64,000 nt of DNA from Pseudomonas monteilii (lineage in GTDB: Bacteria; Pseudomonadota; Gammaproteobacteria; Pseudomonadales; Pseudomonadaceae), in contig CP013997.1 of NCBI GenBank assembly GCA_001534745.1, positions 1,116,001 through 1,180,000 on the forward strand. The letters run 5' to 3'. The position numbers were made by a program, and so were the translations under genes. Shown piece by piece: positions 43,053 to 54,754 of this stretch (positions are counted from its first letter, which is position 1; the number at the start of each line of letters is the position of its first letter). The notes under the pieces were generated by a model. That model saw only the letters and a program-made list of their open reading frames with translations, did not search any database and was not told the origin of the DNA.

Positions 43053-44117
43053 ATGTCCACGCGCAAGATCATTCATATCGACTGCGACTGCTTCTATGCC
43101 GCCATCGAAATGCGTGACGACCCGCAGCTTGCGGGGCGACCCATGGCCGTGGGCGGGTCGGCCGAGCGGCGCGGTGTGATCGCCACCTGCAACTACGAGG
43201 CGCGGGCCTACGGTGTCCGTTCCGCCATGTCGTCACGGCATGCCTTGAAGCTGTGTCCGGACCTGGTCATCGTCAAGCCGCGTTTCGATGCCTATAAGGA
43301 AGCGTCCCGCGAGATCCAGGCCATCTTCCGTGACTACACCGAGCTGATCGAGCCGTTGTCCCTCGACGAGGCCTACCTCGACGTCACCGACAGCCACTGG
43401 TTCGCCGGCAGTGCCACGCGCATCGCCGAAGACATTCGTCGGCGGGTGGCGCGCACGCTGCACATCACCGTGTCGGCCGGCGTCGCCCCCAACAAGTTCC
43501 TGGCCAAGATCGCCAGCGACTGGCGCAAGCCCAATGGCCTGTTCGTCATCACGCCGCTGGAGGTGGAGGCCTTCGTCGCGCAACTGCCGGTCAATCGTTT
43601 GCACGGCGTGGGCAAGGTGACCGCCGACAAGCTGGCTCGCCTGGGCATCGTCACCTGCACCGACCTGCGCGCCTGGTCGCGCGTGGACCTGGCGCGGGAG
43701 TTCGGCAGTTTCGGGGAGCGCTTGTGGGGCTTGGCGCGCGGCATCGACGAGCGGGTCGTGCAGAACGACAGCCGACGGCAATCGGTCAGCGTGGAGAACA
43801 CCTTCGACACGGATTTGCCCGACCTCGAGGCCTGCCTGGACAAGCTCCCGGGTCTGCTGGCGACCCTGGACGAACGCATTGGTCGCATGGACAGCAGCTA
43901 TCGGCCAGGCAAACCCTTCGTCAAGGTCAAGTTCCACGACTTCAGCCAGACCACGCTGGAACAATCGAGGGCCGGGCGTGACCTGGACAGTTACCGACAA
44001 TTGCTGGGTCAGGCCTTCGCCCGTGGCGGCAAGCCGGTCAGGTTGCTGGGGGTCGGGGTGCGCTTGCAGGATCTGCGGGGTGCGGCCGAACAGCTGGAGC
44101 TGTTTCAGGAGCCTTGA
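43053..44117 (+). CDS. dinB: DNA polymerase IV
   Basis: A 354-residue Y-family translesion polymerase. The catalytic acids are in IDCDCFYAAIEMRDDP and SLDEAYLDVTD. A helix-hairpin-helix thumb region occurs in LHGVGKVTADKLARLGIVTC, followed by the little-finger domain. The start MSTRKIIHIDCD at 43053 is standard; a 43026 ATG lies within the LexA box region and is unlikely. Regulation by LexA is indicated by the box at 43022-43037. Confidence 0.97.
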   Translation: MSTRKIIHIDCDCFYAAIEMRDDPQLAGRPMAVGGSAERRGVIATCNYEARAYGVRSAMSSRHALKLCPDLVIVKPRFDAYKEASREIQAIFRDYTELIEPLSLDEAYLDVTDSHWFAGSATRIAEDIRRRVARTLHITVSAGVAPNKFLAKIASDWRKPNGLFVITPLEVEAFVAQLPVNRLHGVGKVTADKLARLGIVTCTDLRAWSRVDLAREFGSFGERLWGLARGIDERVVQNDSRRQSVSVENTFDTDLPDLEACLDKLPGLLATLDERIGRMDSSYRPGKPFVKVKFHDFSQTTLEQSRAGRDLDSYRQLLGQAFARGGKPVRLLGVGVRLQDLRGAAEQLELFQEP

Positions 44118-44234
44118 ACCTGTGGCCAGGCAGGCACGGTCGATCCGAGGGGGGATAACGAGACGATCGATTCGGCGGACACCGCAGGGTTCACGCAACA
44201 GGCGGGCGGGGGCCTGCTGCGTGACAACGCTGCC

Positions 44235-45188
44235 TTAGCGAGCGCCGGGGTCGGCCACCAGGCGGCCGGTCTGCTGCCGAAGCGACTGCAGGAAGTCATG
44301 CTGCAGCTCGGGGTCGTTGCGCGTGAGTTCCACCAGGCTCTGCTCCAGGTCGCTGGCTTCTTCCTCGAGCCCCAGTTCGGCCAGACGCTTGATCCGATGC
44401 ACCCAGTGCGACACGTCATCGTCCTCCAGGTCATCGAAGACCAGGCGACGCGCCTCGGGCAGCGCACGGCGCAGCTTGTCGCTGATCAGCAACGTCGCGT
44501 CGCCGCGTATGCCGTTCTCCTCGTCGGCGGCCTGCAAGTGCAGGGTACCGATACGGCTCAGGTCCTGTTCGGCGAACGGGCTTTCCAGCAGGTTGAGGCG
44601 CACCACGCCATTGTCGTCGGTGGCGAACTCGTGGGTCAGTTTGCCCGCCTTGACCTCGAGCGGGTGCTCGACCCAGGGCAGGTTGGTGAACTCTTCGCGT
44701 TGCCCCTTGCGTGTTTCGCTCAGGCTGGCGAGGTTCTGCTGGGCGCGGCCATTGGACTGGACGTTCATGAACGGGTTGAGGCCCGCCACGCCGTATTCCA
44801 GCCAATCGCGTGTCACGCTGTCAGGCAGCTTGCCCAAGGCGAAGACGTTCACCACGTTGGCGCCGAGCCCTGCGACCACCGCCACGGCGCCCAGCGGGAT
44901 CTCATAGACCTCCCGCCAGGGCTGATACGGCGTGTAGCGATCGTAGTGGCGAGTGACCTCGAACTCGGTGACCTCGAAGCGACGCCGCTCGGTCACGCGA
45001 ACGCGACGCTGCGGCAGCTCCATGACCTGGGGTTCGCCCGCGTCGATCTGCAAGGTGTGCTCGAGCAGCTTTCGCTCGACCCGGTCTTCATGCTCGCTGC
45101 GCTGGGACATCTGGTTGGCGCAGCCGCTGACGAACAGGGCGCCGCTCAAGGCGGCTCCTGCCAGGGTATGGGTACTTCGCTTGGACAT
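44235..45188 (-). CDS. Uncharacterised lipoprotein
   Basis: A 317-residue predicted lipoprotein with signal sequence and lipobox ending VSGC (Cys23), Ala at +2 suggesting outer-membrane sorting. An internal hydrophobic segment (IPLGAVAVVAGLGANVVNVFAL) near residue 100 is unusual for a lipoprotein. The rest is polar with an acidic helical C-terminus (LAELGLEEEASDLEQSLVELTRNDPELQ). I do not recognise the family or function. It follows proS on the same strand by 21 bp and may be in its operon. ATG at 45188 is preferred to a GTG 6 bases upstream. Confidence 0.82.
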   Translation of the reverse strand: MSKRSTHTLAGAALSGALFVSGCANQMSQRSEHEDRVERKLLEHTLQIDAGEPQVMELPQRRVRVTERRRFEVTEFEVTRHYDRYTPYQPWREVYEIPLGAVAVVAGLGANVVNVFALGKLPDSVTRDWLEYGVAGLNPFMNVQSNGRAQQNLASLSETRKGQREEFTNLPWVEHPLEVKAGKLTHEFATDDNGVVRLNLLESPFAEQDLSRIGTLHLQAADEENGIRGDATLLISDKLRRALPEARRLVFDDLEDDDVSHWVHRIKRLAELGLEEEASDLEQSLVELTRNDPELQHDFLQSLRQQTGRLVADPGAR

Positions 45189-45209
45189 GTTCACTCGCGC
45201 AAGGTGGGG

Positions 45210-46925
<1,716 letters not shown>

Positions 46926-47026
46926 GGTGGGCCGTGTCGATTGCCTGGACGTTGAAGATGACCGCACATTGTACGGGGGTGGGGCGAGCGCGTACAGGAT
47001 GCCCCAGGGCGGGGCGATTGTCAGCC

Positions 47027-47054
47027 AAGAAAAAGCCCGGCATCGCTGCCGGGC
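47027..47054 (-). terminator. oprD terminator
   Basis: GCCCGGC (47035-47041) pairs exactly with GCCGGGC (47048-47054). On the minus strand the stem is followed by a run of T (complement of the A-rich 47027-47034). It lies just after the oprD stop codon. Confidence 0.85.
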
Positions 47055-47075
47055 CTCGGGACACTCGCTGAAGGC

Positions 47076-48350
47076 TTACAGGATGCTCAGCGGGTACTCG
47101 ACGATCAGGCGCAGTTCGTCGATCGAGGACGAACCGTAGTACACGCCGTCCGAAGAACGGTAGGTGGCCTGGCGGACGCGGAAGCTCAGGTCCTTGGCAG
47201 GGCCTTCTTGCAGCACGTACTTGACGTCCACGTCGCGTTCCCATTCCTTGCCGTTGTCGGTGGTGGCGGTGTTGGCGCCGGTACCACGCACGTAACGGGT
47301 CATGAAGCTCAGGCCGGGAATGCCGTACTCGGCGAAGTTGAGGTCGTAGCGGGCCTGCCAGGAACGCTCGTCCTCGGCGTTGAAGTCCGAACGGGCCACG
47401 GAGTTGTTCAGGTACACGGTACCGCCGCCATCGACGCCGTAGCCGTAGTCGCCGTCACCGCTGACGCGCTGGTAGGCCAGGGTGAAGGTGTGGGCGCCCA
47501 GGTTGTAGGCGCCGGACAGGCTGAAGGCGGTGTTGTCGAGCTTGGTCACGCCATCGTTGGCGGCGCGCTGCAGGCCGGCGCCATCGCTCTTGGTGTCGTA
47601 GATGTTGAAGTCGAACACCAGGCCTTGCTTGTCGGACAGCGGCAGGGCGAAGTTCACGTTGCCGTACACCTTGCGCCAGTAGTCCTCGACCTTGGAGTAG
47701 TAGAGGCTGGTGCTGAGGGTGTCGGTGAAGGCGTAGGTGCCGCCGACGACGTTGGCCGACTTCAGGCCCAGGCTGTCATGGTAGGTCTGGTTCTGCGCGT
47801 TGACGGCGGTGAAACGACCGGCGTGCAGGGTCAGGCCCTTGATTTCCTTGCTGGTGATGAGTGCGCCCTGGGCGACTTCCGGCAACAGTCGGCTGTCGTC
47901 GGTGGCGAACACGGGCAGGGCGGTGATCTGGTCGCCGACCTTCAGCACGGTGTCGGAGATACGCAGCTTGACGGCGCCGCCGACTTCCGAATATTCGTCC
48001 TGCGCACGGCCATCGTCACCGTACGGGAACAGGCCGGTGCCGGCACGGCCACGACCGCTGTCGAGCTTGACGCCGAGCATGCCGATGGCATCGAAGCCGA
48101 CGCCGACGGTGCCTTGGGTAAAGCCGGACTCGTAGGTGCCCAGGAAGCCCAGGCCGGTCTCTTCGGCGCGGCTCTTGGAACCAGGAGGCGAGTTACGGAA
48201 GTCACGGCTGAAGTACAACATGCGGGTCTTGAGGGTCAGCGTGCTGTCTTCGATGAAACCCTTGGCTTCGTCCTGCGAAGAGGCGACGGCCAGTTGCGAA
48301 GTCCCCGCCGCAACGGCCAGGGCGATCATGCTCCACTTCATCACGCGCAT
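47076..48350 (-). CDS. oprD: OprD-family outer membrane porin
   Basis: A 424-residue porin of the Occ/OprD family, which passes basic amino acids and related small molecules. The signal peptide ends near VASSQ (cleavage after residue 23). The OprD-typical N-terminal FIEDSTLTLKTRMLYFSRDFRNS is present, as is the C-terminal aromatic strand ending EYPLSIL. Its place next to proS matches oprD (PA0958) of P. aeruginosa. A Shine-Dalgarno AGGAG lies upstream. Two A-rich repeats in the leader resemble Hfq/Crc sites. Substrate specificity is not determined. Confidence 0.9.
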   Translation of the reverse strand: MRVMKWSMIALAVAAGTSQLAVASSQDEAKGFIEDSTLTLKTRMLYFSRDFRNSPPGSKSRAEETGLGFLGTYESGFTQGTVGVGFDAIGMLGVKLDSGRGRAGTGLFPYGDDGRAQDEYSEVGGAVKLRISDTVLKVGDQITALPVFATDDSRLLPEVAQGALITSKEIKGLTLHAGRFTAVNAQNQTYHDSLGLKSANVVGGTYAFTDTLSTSLYYSKVEDYWRKVYGNVNFALPLSDKQGLVFDFNIYDTKSDGAGLQRAANDGVTKLDNTAFSLSGAYNLGAHTFTLAYQRVSGDGDYGYGVDGGGTVYLNNSVARSDFNAEDERSWQARYDLNFAEYGIPGLSFMTRYVRGTGANTATTDNGKEWERDVDVKYVLQEGPAKDLSFRVRQATYRSSDGVYYGSSSIDELRLIVEYPLSIL

Positions 48351-49061
48351 CGTGATGTGCTCCTTTGTGTATAGAGGAAGAGTCTACCGCGGCCCTTTTC
48401 TTGTTATGGGCGCGGCTCTTTTCTTGTTATGCCGGCGCAGCATATAGCACGCCGACCTGGCCTTGACGAGAGGTGGGATTTCACTTTTCGTGTCATTCGT
48501 TACCCCTTGTCGCATCTAGTGTTTTTAAGGCACATGCCGCAGGCCAGATCGTGGGTGCAGTCATTGCGATCCCACCTCTGCACCGTGCGCGGCACAGGCA
48601 AAAAAACAGACCTTTTCGACGTTCTTCCTGGGTCGCTACAGGCTGTCGTTGTCGATCTCGTGTTCCGGGTTACCGGTGACTGCCGACTCTGATTGAGCAA
48701 ATGCAACAAGCGTGCTCAAAGTGAGTTTGAGCTAATGAATTTTTCACATTTTTTTATCGAGTCATGGACCTTCCCTGAAAACACGAGGGTTTGCGTCCGT
48801 CAGGATGGGCGCCGACACGGGTGAGCAGACCGTCGCTGTGGCGAGCGTTGTTACCGGCTGCTGGCCATTGTGCTACTTCGGCAAGGTCGGTGACGCGCGA
48901 CGTGCCTTCTTATGGTGCGAAAGGTAGCGCTGTGTTACCGATTTCGGTGCGTACGTTCGCGCGGGCACGGCATGTGCCTGGGCCGGGCAAGCCATGTATC
49001 CTGGCGGGCTCAGAAGGTCGTCGTGCCCTGGCCACCTTCATCGTCTGCAAGGAGAGACCCC
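48351..49061. other. oprD to HIT-gene intergenic region
   Basis: A 711-bp gap between divergent genes. The oprD side (48395-48431) holds the 14-bp repeat described separately. An AT-rich patch at 48725-48760, with an uninterrupted T run, lies in the middle. The HIT side is GC-rich and ends in AAGGAGAG before a GTG start. I recognise no gene, RNA or known operator in 48432-49040. Confidence 0.6.
48395..48431 (-). promoter_or_regulatory. Tandem Hfq/Crc-type motifs in the oprD leader
   Basis: On the minus strand CATAACAAGAAAAG occurs twice (48395-48408 and 48418-48431), 23 bp apart, in GCCGCGCC contexts. The core AACAAGAA fits the Pseudomonas catabolite-activity motif AAnAAnAA bound by Hfq with Crc. 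The copies lie about 45-80 nt before the oprD ATG, so they would be in the 5' leader if transcription starts upstream. Catabolite control is inferred. Confidence 0.5.
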
Positions 49062-49493
49062 GTGTTCAGCCTCGATCCACGTCTGCAACAGGACACGCAT
49101 GTCCTGGGTGATTTTCCACTCTGTCGCCTGTTGCTGAGCAACGATGCCAACTACCCCTGGTTCATCCTCGTGCCGCGGCGTGCCGACATCAGCGAGCTGT
49201 TTCAGCTCGATGAAGCCGAGCAGCAGACATTGTGGCAGGAAACCACGCGCCTGGCGCAGTGGCTGGGCCAGGCGTTTCGTGCCGACAAGATGAACGTGGC
49301 GACCCTGGGTAACGTGGTCAGCCAGCTGCACATGCATGTGGTCGTGCGACGCAGGGACGATGCGGCCTGGCCCGCCCCTGTGTGGGGCAAGGTGCCTGCG
49401 CTCGCCTATGCCGACGGACAGGTGGAGGCCATTCGCCAGCGCCTGCGTACGATACTGCCCGCCGACTGTCAGTTCGTGGAGGTCGGTGCATGA
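49062..49493 (+). CDS. HIT-like domain protein
   Basis: A 143-residue HIT-superfamily protein, probably a nucleotide hydrolase or transferase. The signature region is [20 protein letters not shown]; the canonical H-x-H-x-H has a Val in the third position, as seen in related Pseudomonas proteins. The start is GTG at 49062 with AAGGAGAG at 49049-49056. The stop overlaps slyX by 4 bp. Substrate unknown. Confidence 0.88.
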   Translation: MFSLDPRLQQDTHVLGDFPLCRLLLSNDANYPWFILVPRRADISELFQLDEAEQQTLWQETTRLAQWLGQAFRADKMNVATLGNVVSQLHMHVVVRRRDDAAWPAPVWGKVPALAYADGQVEAIRQRLRTILPADCQFVEVGA

Positions 49494-49696
49494 GCCTGGA
49501 CGCGCGCATGGTCGACCTCGAAAGCCGACAGGCCTTTCAGGACGACACCCTTCAGGCGCTCAACGACGTGGTGGTCGAGCAGGCACGGATCATCGAGCGC
49601 CTGCAATTGCAGATGGCCGAGTTGCTCAGGCGCCACGAAGAGTTGAGCAGCCAGTTCGGCATCGGCGAGGAGGAAGCGCCGCCGCCTCATTATTGA
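49490..49696 (+). CDS. slyX: SlyX family protein
   Basis: A 68-residue protein with a long coiled coil (residues 4-50, with heptads such as [32 protein letters not shown]) and the Pro-rich acidic C-terminus EEEAPPPHY that marks SlyX. Function is unknown in general. It overlaps the HIT gene by 4 bp, so the two are coupled. The start is the ATG at 49490. Confidence 0.95.
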   Translation: MSLDARMVDLESRQAFQDDTLQALNDVVVEQARIIERLQLQMAELLRRHEELSSQFGIGEEEAPPPHY

Positions 49697-49775
49697 GGTG
49701 TGACGACGTAGGGCAGGAATGGACAGGAGGAACGATCACCGGGTCATTGCCCGGCGATCGTGAAGGGGAGGCCGC

Positions 49776-50366
49776 TCAGCGACGTGGGACGGCGATGACG
49801 TCTTCGGCCTGCAGCCCCTTGTCGCGGTGCATGACCGAGAACTCTACGCGCTGGCCTTCCACCAGCACCCGGTGGCCGTCGCCGCGGATGGCCCGGAAGT
49901 GAACGAAGATATCGTCCCCCGAGTCTCTGGAAATGAAGCCGAACCCCTTCGAGGTGTTGAACCACTTCACCGTGCCGGTATCGCGCTCGGTGGTGTCGAA
50001 GGGGGCGCTGGAGGTCGAGCGCGCCGGACGTGGTGCACGGGCCAGGCTCGCGTAGAGGTGCAGGGCAACCGCCAGCAGCGCGCACAGCAGGGCGAGCGTG
50101 GCGCCCGGTTCCGGCAGGGCGAGCAGGGCGATGGTCTGCAGGATCACCGCAGCCACCAGCAGGGTGCTGCTCAGGCGCTGAACCTGCAGGCGTGTCCCGG
50201 ACAGGCGCGGAATGACCGGCGCCAGCGTCAGGTTGAGCAGGCCGAGCAGGCCCAGGTAGACCGCCAGGGGTTGTTGCAACGGGGGCATGGCGTCCATGCG
50301 CAGGCTGGGAATGAGTGCCAGCAGCAAGGCGGCGACGCCCGTCACGAGATGAAGGATCTTGAACAT
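49776..50366 (-). CDS. Membrane protein with C-terminal cold-shock domain
   Basis: A 196-residue protein with about four hydrophobic helices (residues 4-22, 35-54, 62-84, 90-112) and a C-terminal cold-shock domain of about 65 residues ([30 protein letters not shown], then [17 protein letters not shown]). The RNP motifs are intact. The start at 50366 gives [15 protein letters not shown]; the longer frame is in the dps spacer. A homologue lies near dps in P. aeruginosa (PA0961). It could tether RNA to the membrane, which is untested. Confidence 0.88.
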   Translation of the reverse strand: MFKILHLVTGVAALLLALIPSLRMDAMPPLQQPLAVYLGLLGLLNLTLAPVIPRLSGTRLQVQRLSSTLLVAAVILQTIALLALPEPGATLALLCALLAVALHLYASLARAPRPARSTSSAPFDTTERDTGTVKWFNTSKGFGFISRDSGDDIFVHFRAIRGDGHRVLVEGQRVEFSVMHRDKGLQAEDVIAVPRR

Positions 50367-50633
50367 GTCGATTGACTCACATTGATAAGGCCGATCACAG
50401 GAAGAGCTGGCGCCGTGGCATGCGGGAGAGATAAGCAAGGGTGCGACGAGCCAGCCTATGCACCCGGGCATTGACGATCCGCACGGGTGGCACGCTGCCT
50501 ATTTAACCGCAAAGGCAGGGGCTTCTCAAATCAGGACGCCTGCGCCGCCATGGCGCATGCGGGCATCGGCAGGTCTTGATACAGTGTGACCTGCCCATTC
50601 GATCAACACGATTTACGGTACAAGGGGAATGCA

Positions 50634-51107
50634 ATGGCAATCGATATCGGTATCAGTGAAGAAGACCGCAAGTCCATCGTCGACGGGCTGTCGCGTCTGC
50701 TGTCGGACACCTACGTGCTCTACCTCAAGACCCACAACTTCCATTGGAACGTGACCGGGCCGTCCTTCCGTACGCTGCACCTGATGTTCGAGGAGCAGTA
50801 CAACGAGCTGGCGCTGGCGGTGGACTCGATCGCCGAACGCATCCGTGCGCTGGGCTTCCCCGCGCCTGGCTCCTACGCCTTCTACGCCCGTCATTCGTCC
50901 ATCAAGGAAGAAGACGGCGTGCCACCGGCCGACGAGATGATCCGTCAGCTGGTGCAGGGCCAGGAGGCGGTGGTGCGCACGGCGCGCAGCATCTTCCCGG
51001 TCGTCGACAAGGTCAGCGACGAGCCGACCGCCGACCTGTTGACCCAGCGCATGCAGGTGCACGAGAAGACCGCCTGGATGCTGCGCGTGCTGCTCGACGG
51101 CAAGTGA
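50634..51107 (+). CDS. Dps-family ferritin-like protein
   Basis: A 157-residue Dps, a 12-subunit cage that oxidises and stores iron and shields DNA under oxidative and starvation stress. The ferroxidase ligands lie in [30 protein letters not shown] (conserved His, Asp/Glu). It is divergent from the membrane cold-shock gene. A strong terminator follows (51140-51166). The start at 50634 has AAGGGGAAT upstream. Confidence 0.96.
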   Translation: MAIDIGISEEDRKSIVDGLSRLLSDTYVLYLKTHNFHWNVTGPSFRTLHLMFEEQYNELALAVDSIAERIRALGFPAPGSYAFYARHSSIKEEDGVPPADEMIRQLVQGQEAVVRTARSIFPVVDKVSDEPTADLLTQRMQVHEKTAWMLRVLLDGK

Positions 51108-51139
51108 CAGCCTTCGGCCGGGCGAGTGCCTGACGAACG

Positions 51140-51166
51140 TGCCCGCCCCGAAAAGGCGGGCATTTT
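51140..51166 (+). terminator. dps terminator
   Basis: TGCCCGCC (51140-51147) pairs exactly with GGCGGGCA (51155-51162), with a 7-nt loop and then TTTT. It is a standard factor-independent terminator. Confidence 0.88.
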
Positions 51167-51269
51167 CATGGCCGCAGGAAAACCTTGCCGCTGCTCTCCC
51201 GGGCGCTGGCGTCGCTTCATGGGCTTCGTGCAATGACGCACGGGACCTGTGCAATCGGGAGCGACGACC

Positions 51270-51638
51270 ATGCAAGCACTGCCGGCAACCACCAAGCCTG
51301 CGCCGCGCCAAGGGCGCTGGCCCAGCAAGCCCTGCATCGACCCTTTCGACAACCAGTTCGACATGAGCCAGGCGCGGCCGGTCTCGCGCTCGGTCAGGCT
51401 CAACGGCTTCGCCACCTGCCTGCGCCTGGAGCGCGTCTACTGGCGCATCCTCGAGCGCATCGCCGCGGCCAACGACTGTTCGGTGAGCGCCGTGCTGTCC
51501 TACCTCGACCGTGAAGTGCACCTGCGTCATGGCGGCGTGAAGAACTTCAGTGGCCTGGTGCGCGTGGTGTGCGTCAACTGGCTGCTCGATCCGCCGCCGG
51601 GGCTTCGCGCGGCTGGCAGGCTGCACAGCCAACCCTAA
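51270..51638 (+). CDS. Ribbon-helix-helix domain protein (RHH_4)
   Basis: A 122-residue protein with the RHH_4 domain from about residue 38 onward (SVRLNGFATCLRLERVYWRILERIAAANDCSVSAVLSYLDREVHLRHG). The first 35 residues are basic and low in complexity. ATG at 51270 has a GGGAG at 51257-51261. It probably binds DNA but no target is known. It stands alone between dps and the FmdB gene. Confidence 0.85.
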   Translation: MQALPATTKPAPRQGRWPSKPCIDPFDNQFDMSQARPVSRSVRLNGFATCLRLERVYWRILERIAAANDCSVSAVLSYLDREVHLRHGGVKNFSGLVRVVCVNWLLDPPPGLRAAGRLHSQP

Positions 51639-51701
51639 CCATATATAATCCCGCTCTTTGCTCCCAGTAACACTCAGCGTTGCGGTTGACGAGAGACGTC
51701 C

Positions 51702-51923
51702 ATGCCCCTTTACGACTACCACTGTGCCTCCTGCGATCATCGCCTGGAGGCCCTGCAGAAGATCAGCGCCGCGCCGCTGGTCGATTGCCCGGCCTGCCAA
51801 GCGCCGACCTTGAAGAAGCAACTTTCGGTGCCCGGCTTCCGTCTGGGCGGTACCGGCTGGTACGAAACCGACTTCAAGACCGGTGCCAAGAAGAACCTGG
51901 CTGGCGGCGACAAGCCCGACTGA
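51702..51923 (+). CDS. FmdB-family zinc ribbon protein
   Basis: A 73-residue protein with two CxxC pairs (CASCDHRLE and CPAC) of the FmdB/regulatory zinc-ribbon family and the tail [25 protein letters not shown]. The function is not known. It is 97 bp upstream of aspS and is often found there in Pseudomonas and relatives. Confidence 0.93.
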   Translation: MPLYDYHCASCDHRLEALQKISAAPLVDCPACQAPTLKKQLSVPGFRLGGTGWYETDFKTGAKKNLAGGDKPD

Positions 51924-52020
51924 GTTGAATTGCATCGACCGGTCTTGCAGTATCGGCCCCTCAGGGCAGGCGCTCGAGGCCTCCACGACTACACGAATCA
52001 CGAGAAGCGAAACCACCATC

Positions 52021-53796
52021 ATGATGCGCAGCCACTATTGCGGCCAATTGAACGAGACCCTGGATGGTCAGGAAATTACCCTTTGCGGCTGGGTTCATCG
52101 TCGCCGCGACCACGGCGGGGTGATCTTCCTCGACATCCGTGATCGTGAGGGCATGGCCCAGGTCGTGTTCGATCCCGATCGCGCCGACACCTTCGCCGCC
52201 GCCGACCGCGTGCGCAGCGAGTACGTGGTGCAGATCACCGGCAAGGTACGTCCACGCCCGGCGGGTGCGGTCAACCCGAACATGGCGTCCGGCGCCATCG
52301 AGGTGCTGGGTTACGAGCTGAAGGTGCTCAACGAGGCCGAGACCCCACCGTTCCCGCTCAACGAATTCTCCGACGTCGGTGAAGAGACGCGCCTGCGCTA
52401 TCGCTTCATCGACCTGCGTCGCCCGGAAATGGCCGAGAAGCTGCGTCTGCGCTCGCGCATCACCAGCAGCATCCGTCGCTTCCTCGACGAGAACGGCTTC
52501 CTCGACGTCGAGACACCGATCCTGACCCGCGCCACGCCCGAAGGCGCCCGTGACTACCTGGTGCCGAGCCGCACCCACGCCGGCAGCTTCTTCGCCCTGC
52601 CGCAGTCGCCCCAGCTGTTCAAGCAGCTGCTGATGGTCGCCGGCTTCGATCGCTACTACCAGATCGCCAAGTGCTTCCGTGACGAAGACCTGCGTGCCGA
52701 CCGCCAGCCTGAATTCACCCAGATCGACATCGAGACCAGCTTCCTCGACGAAAGCGAGATCATGGGCCTGACCGAAGGCATGATCCGCAAGCTGTTCAAG
52801 GAAGTGCTGGACCTGGAGTTCGGTGACTTCCCGCACATGACCTATGAAGAGGCCATGCGTCGCTACGGTTCCGACAAGCCGGACCTGCGCAACCCGCTGG
52901 AGCTGATCGACGTCGCCGACCAGCTCAAGGACGTGGACTTCAAGGTCTTCGCCGGCCCGGCCAACGATCCGAAGTGCCGCGTGACCGCGCTGCGCCTGCC
53001 AGGCGGCGCGAGCATGCCGCGCAGCCGCATCGACGAGTACACCAAGTTCGTCGGCATCTACGGTGCCCGCGGTCTGGCCTACATCAAGGTCAACGAGCGC
53101 GCCAAGGGCGTCGAAGGCCTGCAGTCGCCGATCGTCAAGAACATCCCCGAGGCCAACCTGAACGTGATCCTCGATCGCGTCGGTGCGGTCGATGGCGACA
53201 TCGTGTTCTTCGGCGCCGACAAGGCCAAGGTGGTCAGCGAGGCGCTGGGTGCCCTGCGTATCCGCCTGGGTCACGACTTCGAGCTGCTGACCTGCGAGTG
53301 GGCACCGCTGTGGGTCATCGACTTCCCGATGTTCGAAGAGAACGACGACGGTAGCCTGAGCGCGCTGCACCACCCGTTCACCGCGCCGAAGTGCTCGCCA
53401 CAGGAACTGGAAGCCAACCCGGCCACCGCCCTGTCGCGCGCCTACGACATGGTGCTCAACGGCACCGAGCTGGGTGGCGGTTCGATCCGTATCCACCGCA
53501 AGGAAATGCAACAGGCGGTGTTCCGCCTGCTGGGCATCGAGGCCGACGAGCAGCAGGAGAAGTTCGGCTTCCTGCTCGACGCCCTCAAGTACGGCGCGCC
53601 ACCCCATGGTGGCCTGGCCTTCGGCCTGGATCGCCTGGTGATGCTGATGACCGGCGCCCAGTCGATCCGCGAAGTGATCGCGTTCCCGAAAACCCAGAGC
53701 GCCGCCGACGTCATGACCCAGGCCCCAGGCCAGGTCGATGCCAAGGCGCTGCGTGAGCTGCACATCCGTCTGCGTGAGCAGGCCAAGGTCGAGTAA
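52021..53796 (+). CDS. aspS: Aspartyl-tRNA synthetase (probably non-discriminating)
   Basis: A 591-residue class II synthetase. The N-terminal OB fold ([24 protein letters not shown]), class II motif 2 ([20 protein letters not shown]) and motif 3 ([14 protein letters not shown]) are present, with the bacterial GAD insertion between. Pseudomonas normally lacks AsnRS and uses this enzyme with GatCAB to make Asn-tRNA, so it is likely non-discriminating; that is family knowledge, not visible here. The double ATG at 52021-52026 leaves one residue of start ambiguity. A terminator-like stem follows (53807-53830). Confidence 0.98.
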   Translation: MMRSHYCGQLNETLDGQEITLCGWVHRRRDHGGVIFLDIRDREGMAQVVFDPDRADTFAAADRVRSEYVVQITGKVRPRPAGAVNPNMASGAIEVLGYELKVLNEAETPPFPLNEFSDVGEETRLRYRFIDLRRPEMAEKLRLRSRITSSIRRFLDENGFLDVETPILTRATPEGARDYLVPSRTHAGSFFALPQSPQLFKQLLMVAGFDRYYQIAKCFRDEDLRADRQPEFTQIDIETSFLDESEIMGLTEGMIRKLFKEVLDLEFGDFPHMTYEEAMRRYGSDKPDLRNPLELIDVADQLKDVDFKVFAGPANDPKCRVTALRLPGGASMPRSRIDEYTKFVGIYGARGLAYIKVNERAKGVEGLQSPIVKNIPEANLNVILDRVGAVDGDIVFFGADKAKVVSEALGALRIRLGHDFELLTCEWAPLWVIDFPMFEENDDGSLSALHHPFTAPKCSPQELEANPATALSRAYDMVLNGTELGGGSIRIHRKEMQQAVFRLLGIEADEQQEKFGFLLDALKYGAPPHGGLAFGLDRLVMLMTGAQSIREVIAFPKTQSAADVMTQAPGQVDAKALRELHIRLREQAKVE

Positions 53797-53806
53797 GCCG
53801 GTCCCG

Positions 53807-53831
53807 AGACGCGCCCAACCGGGCGCGTCTT
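53807..53831 (+). terminator. Hairpin after aspS
   Basis: AGACGCGCCC (53807-53816) pairs perfectly with GGGCGCGTCT (53821-53830) with a 4-nt loop. Only two T residues follow, so it is a weak intrinsic terminator. Confidence 0.55.
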
Positions 53832-53907
53832 GCATTGGGTCGACAGGTTTCCGGCAACGCCCGTGGTCGGGCGCTGCCTTGTACGTTTCAAAGAATTCGG
53901 AGTCGTT

Positions 53908-54654
53908 ATGGCCGGTCATTCCAAGTGGGCGAACATCAAGCACCGCAAAGAGCGCCAGGATGCCAAGAGAGGCAAGGTCTTCACCAAGTGGATCCGCGAA
54001 CTGACCGTCGCGGCCAAGCAGGGCGGCCCTGACCCGGCCTCCAACCCGCGTCTGCGCCTGGCGCTGGACAAAGCGCTCGGCGCGAACATGAGCCGGGACA
54101 TCATCGACCGTGCCGTGGCGCGGGGTGCGGGCACCAACGAGAGCGACAACGTCGAGGAGCTGACCTATGAAGGGTACGGCCCAGGTGGCGTGGCGATCAT
54201 GGTCGAAGCCATGACCGACAACCGCAACCGGACGGCCGCGGCGGTGCGCCATGCGTTCACCAAGTGCGGCGGCAACCTGGGTACCGACGGGTCGGTGGCC
54301 TACCTGTTCGAGCGCAAGGGTCAGCTCAGCTTCGCCCCCGGTGTGTCCGAGGACGCGCTGATGGAAGCGGCCATGGAGGCCGATGCCGACGACGTGGTCA
54401 GCCATGACGATGGCGCTTTCGACGTCATGACCTCGTTCAACGCGTTCTATGCCGTGCGTACCGCGCTGGAAGAGGCCGGGTTCAAGGCGGACGATGCCGA
54501 AATCATCATGCAGCCGACCACCAGTGCCGAGCTGGATCAGGAGGGCGCCGAAAAGGTACTCAAGCTGATCGACATGCTCGAGGACCTGGACGACGTGCAG
54601 AACGTGTATTCCAACGCCCAGATTTCCGACGAGATCCTGGAACGGCTCAACTGA
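53908..54654 (+). CDS. pmpR: YebC/PmpR-family transcriptional regulator
   Basis: A 248-residue YebC/TACO1 family protein beginning [27 protein letters not shown]. In P. aeruginosa the homologue PmpR represses quinolone quorum signalling, and other YebC proteins assist ribosomes with proline-rich stretches. The role here is therefore open. The start at 53908 matches the universal family N-terminus. It lies upstream of ruvC, as in most bacteria. Confidence 0.96.
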   Translation: MAGHSKWANIKHRKERQDAKRGKVFTKWIRELTVAAKQGGPDPASNPRLRLALDKALGANMSRDIIDRAVARGAGTNESDNVEELTYEGYGPGGVAIMVEAMTDNRNRTAAAVRHAFTKCGGNLGTDGSVAYLFERKGQLSFAPGVSEDALMEAAMEADADDVVSHDDGAFDVMTSFNAFYAVRTALEEAGFKADDAEIIMQPTTSAELDQEGAEKVLKLIDMLEDLDDVQNVYSNAQISDEILERLN

Positions 54655-54754
54655 GTTAGACTCCAGAGGCCGGAGCTTTCGCAGCGCACAGCGCTCTGAA
54701 GGCTGCGGCCTTTGTCATTTCGTGGCGCCACCGCGCCTCATGCATGCAGGCTTT

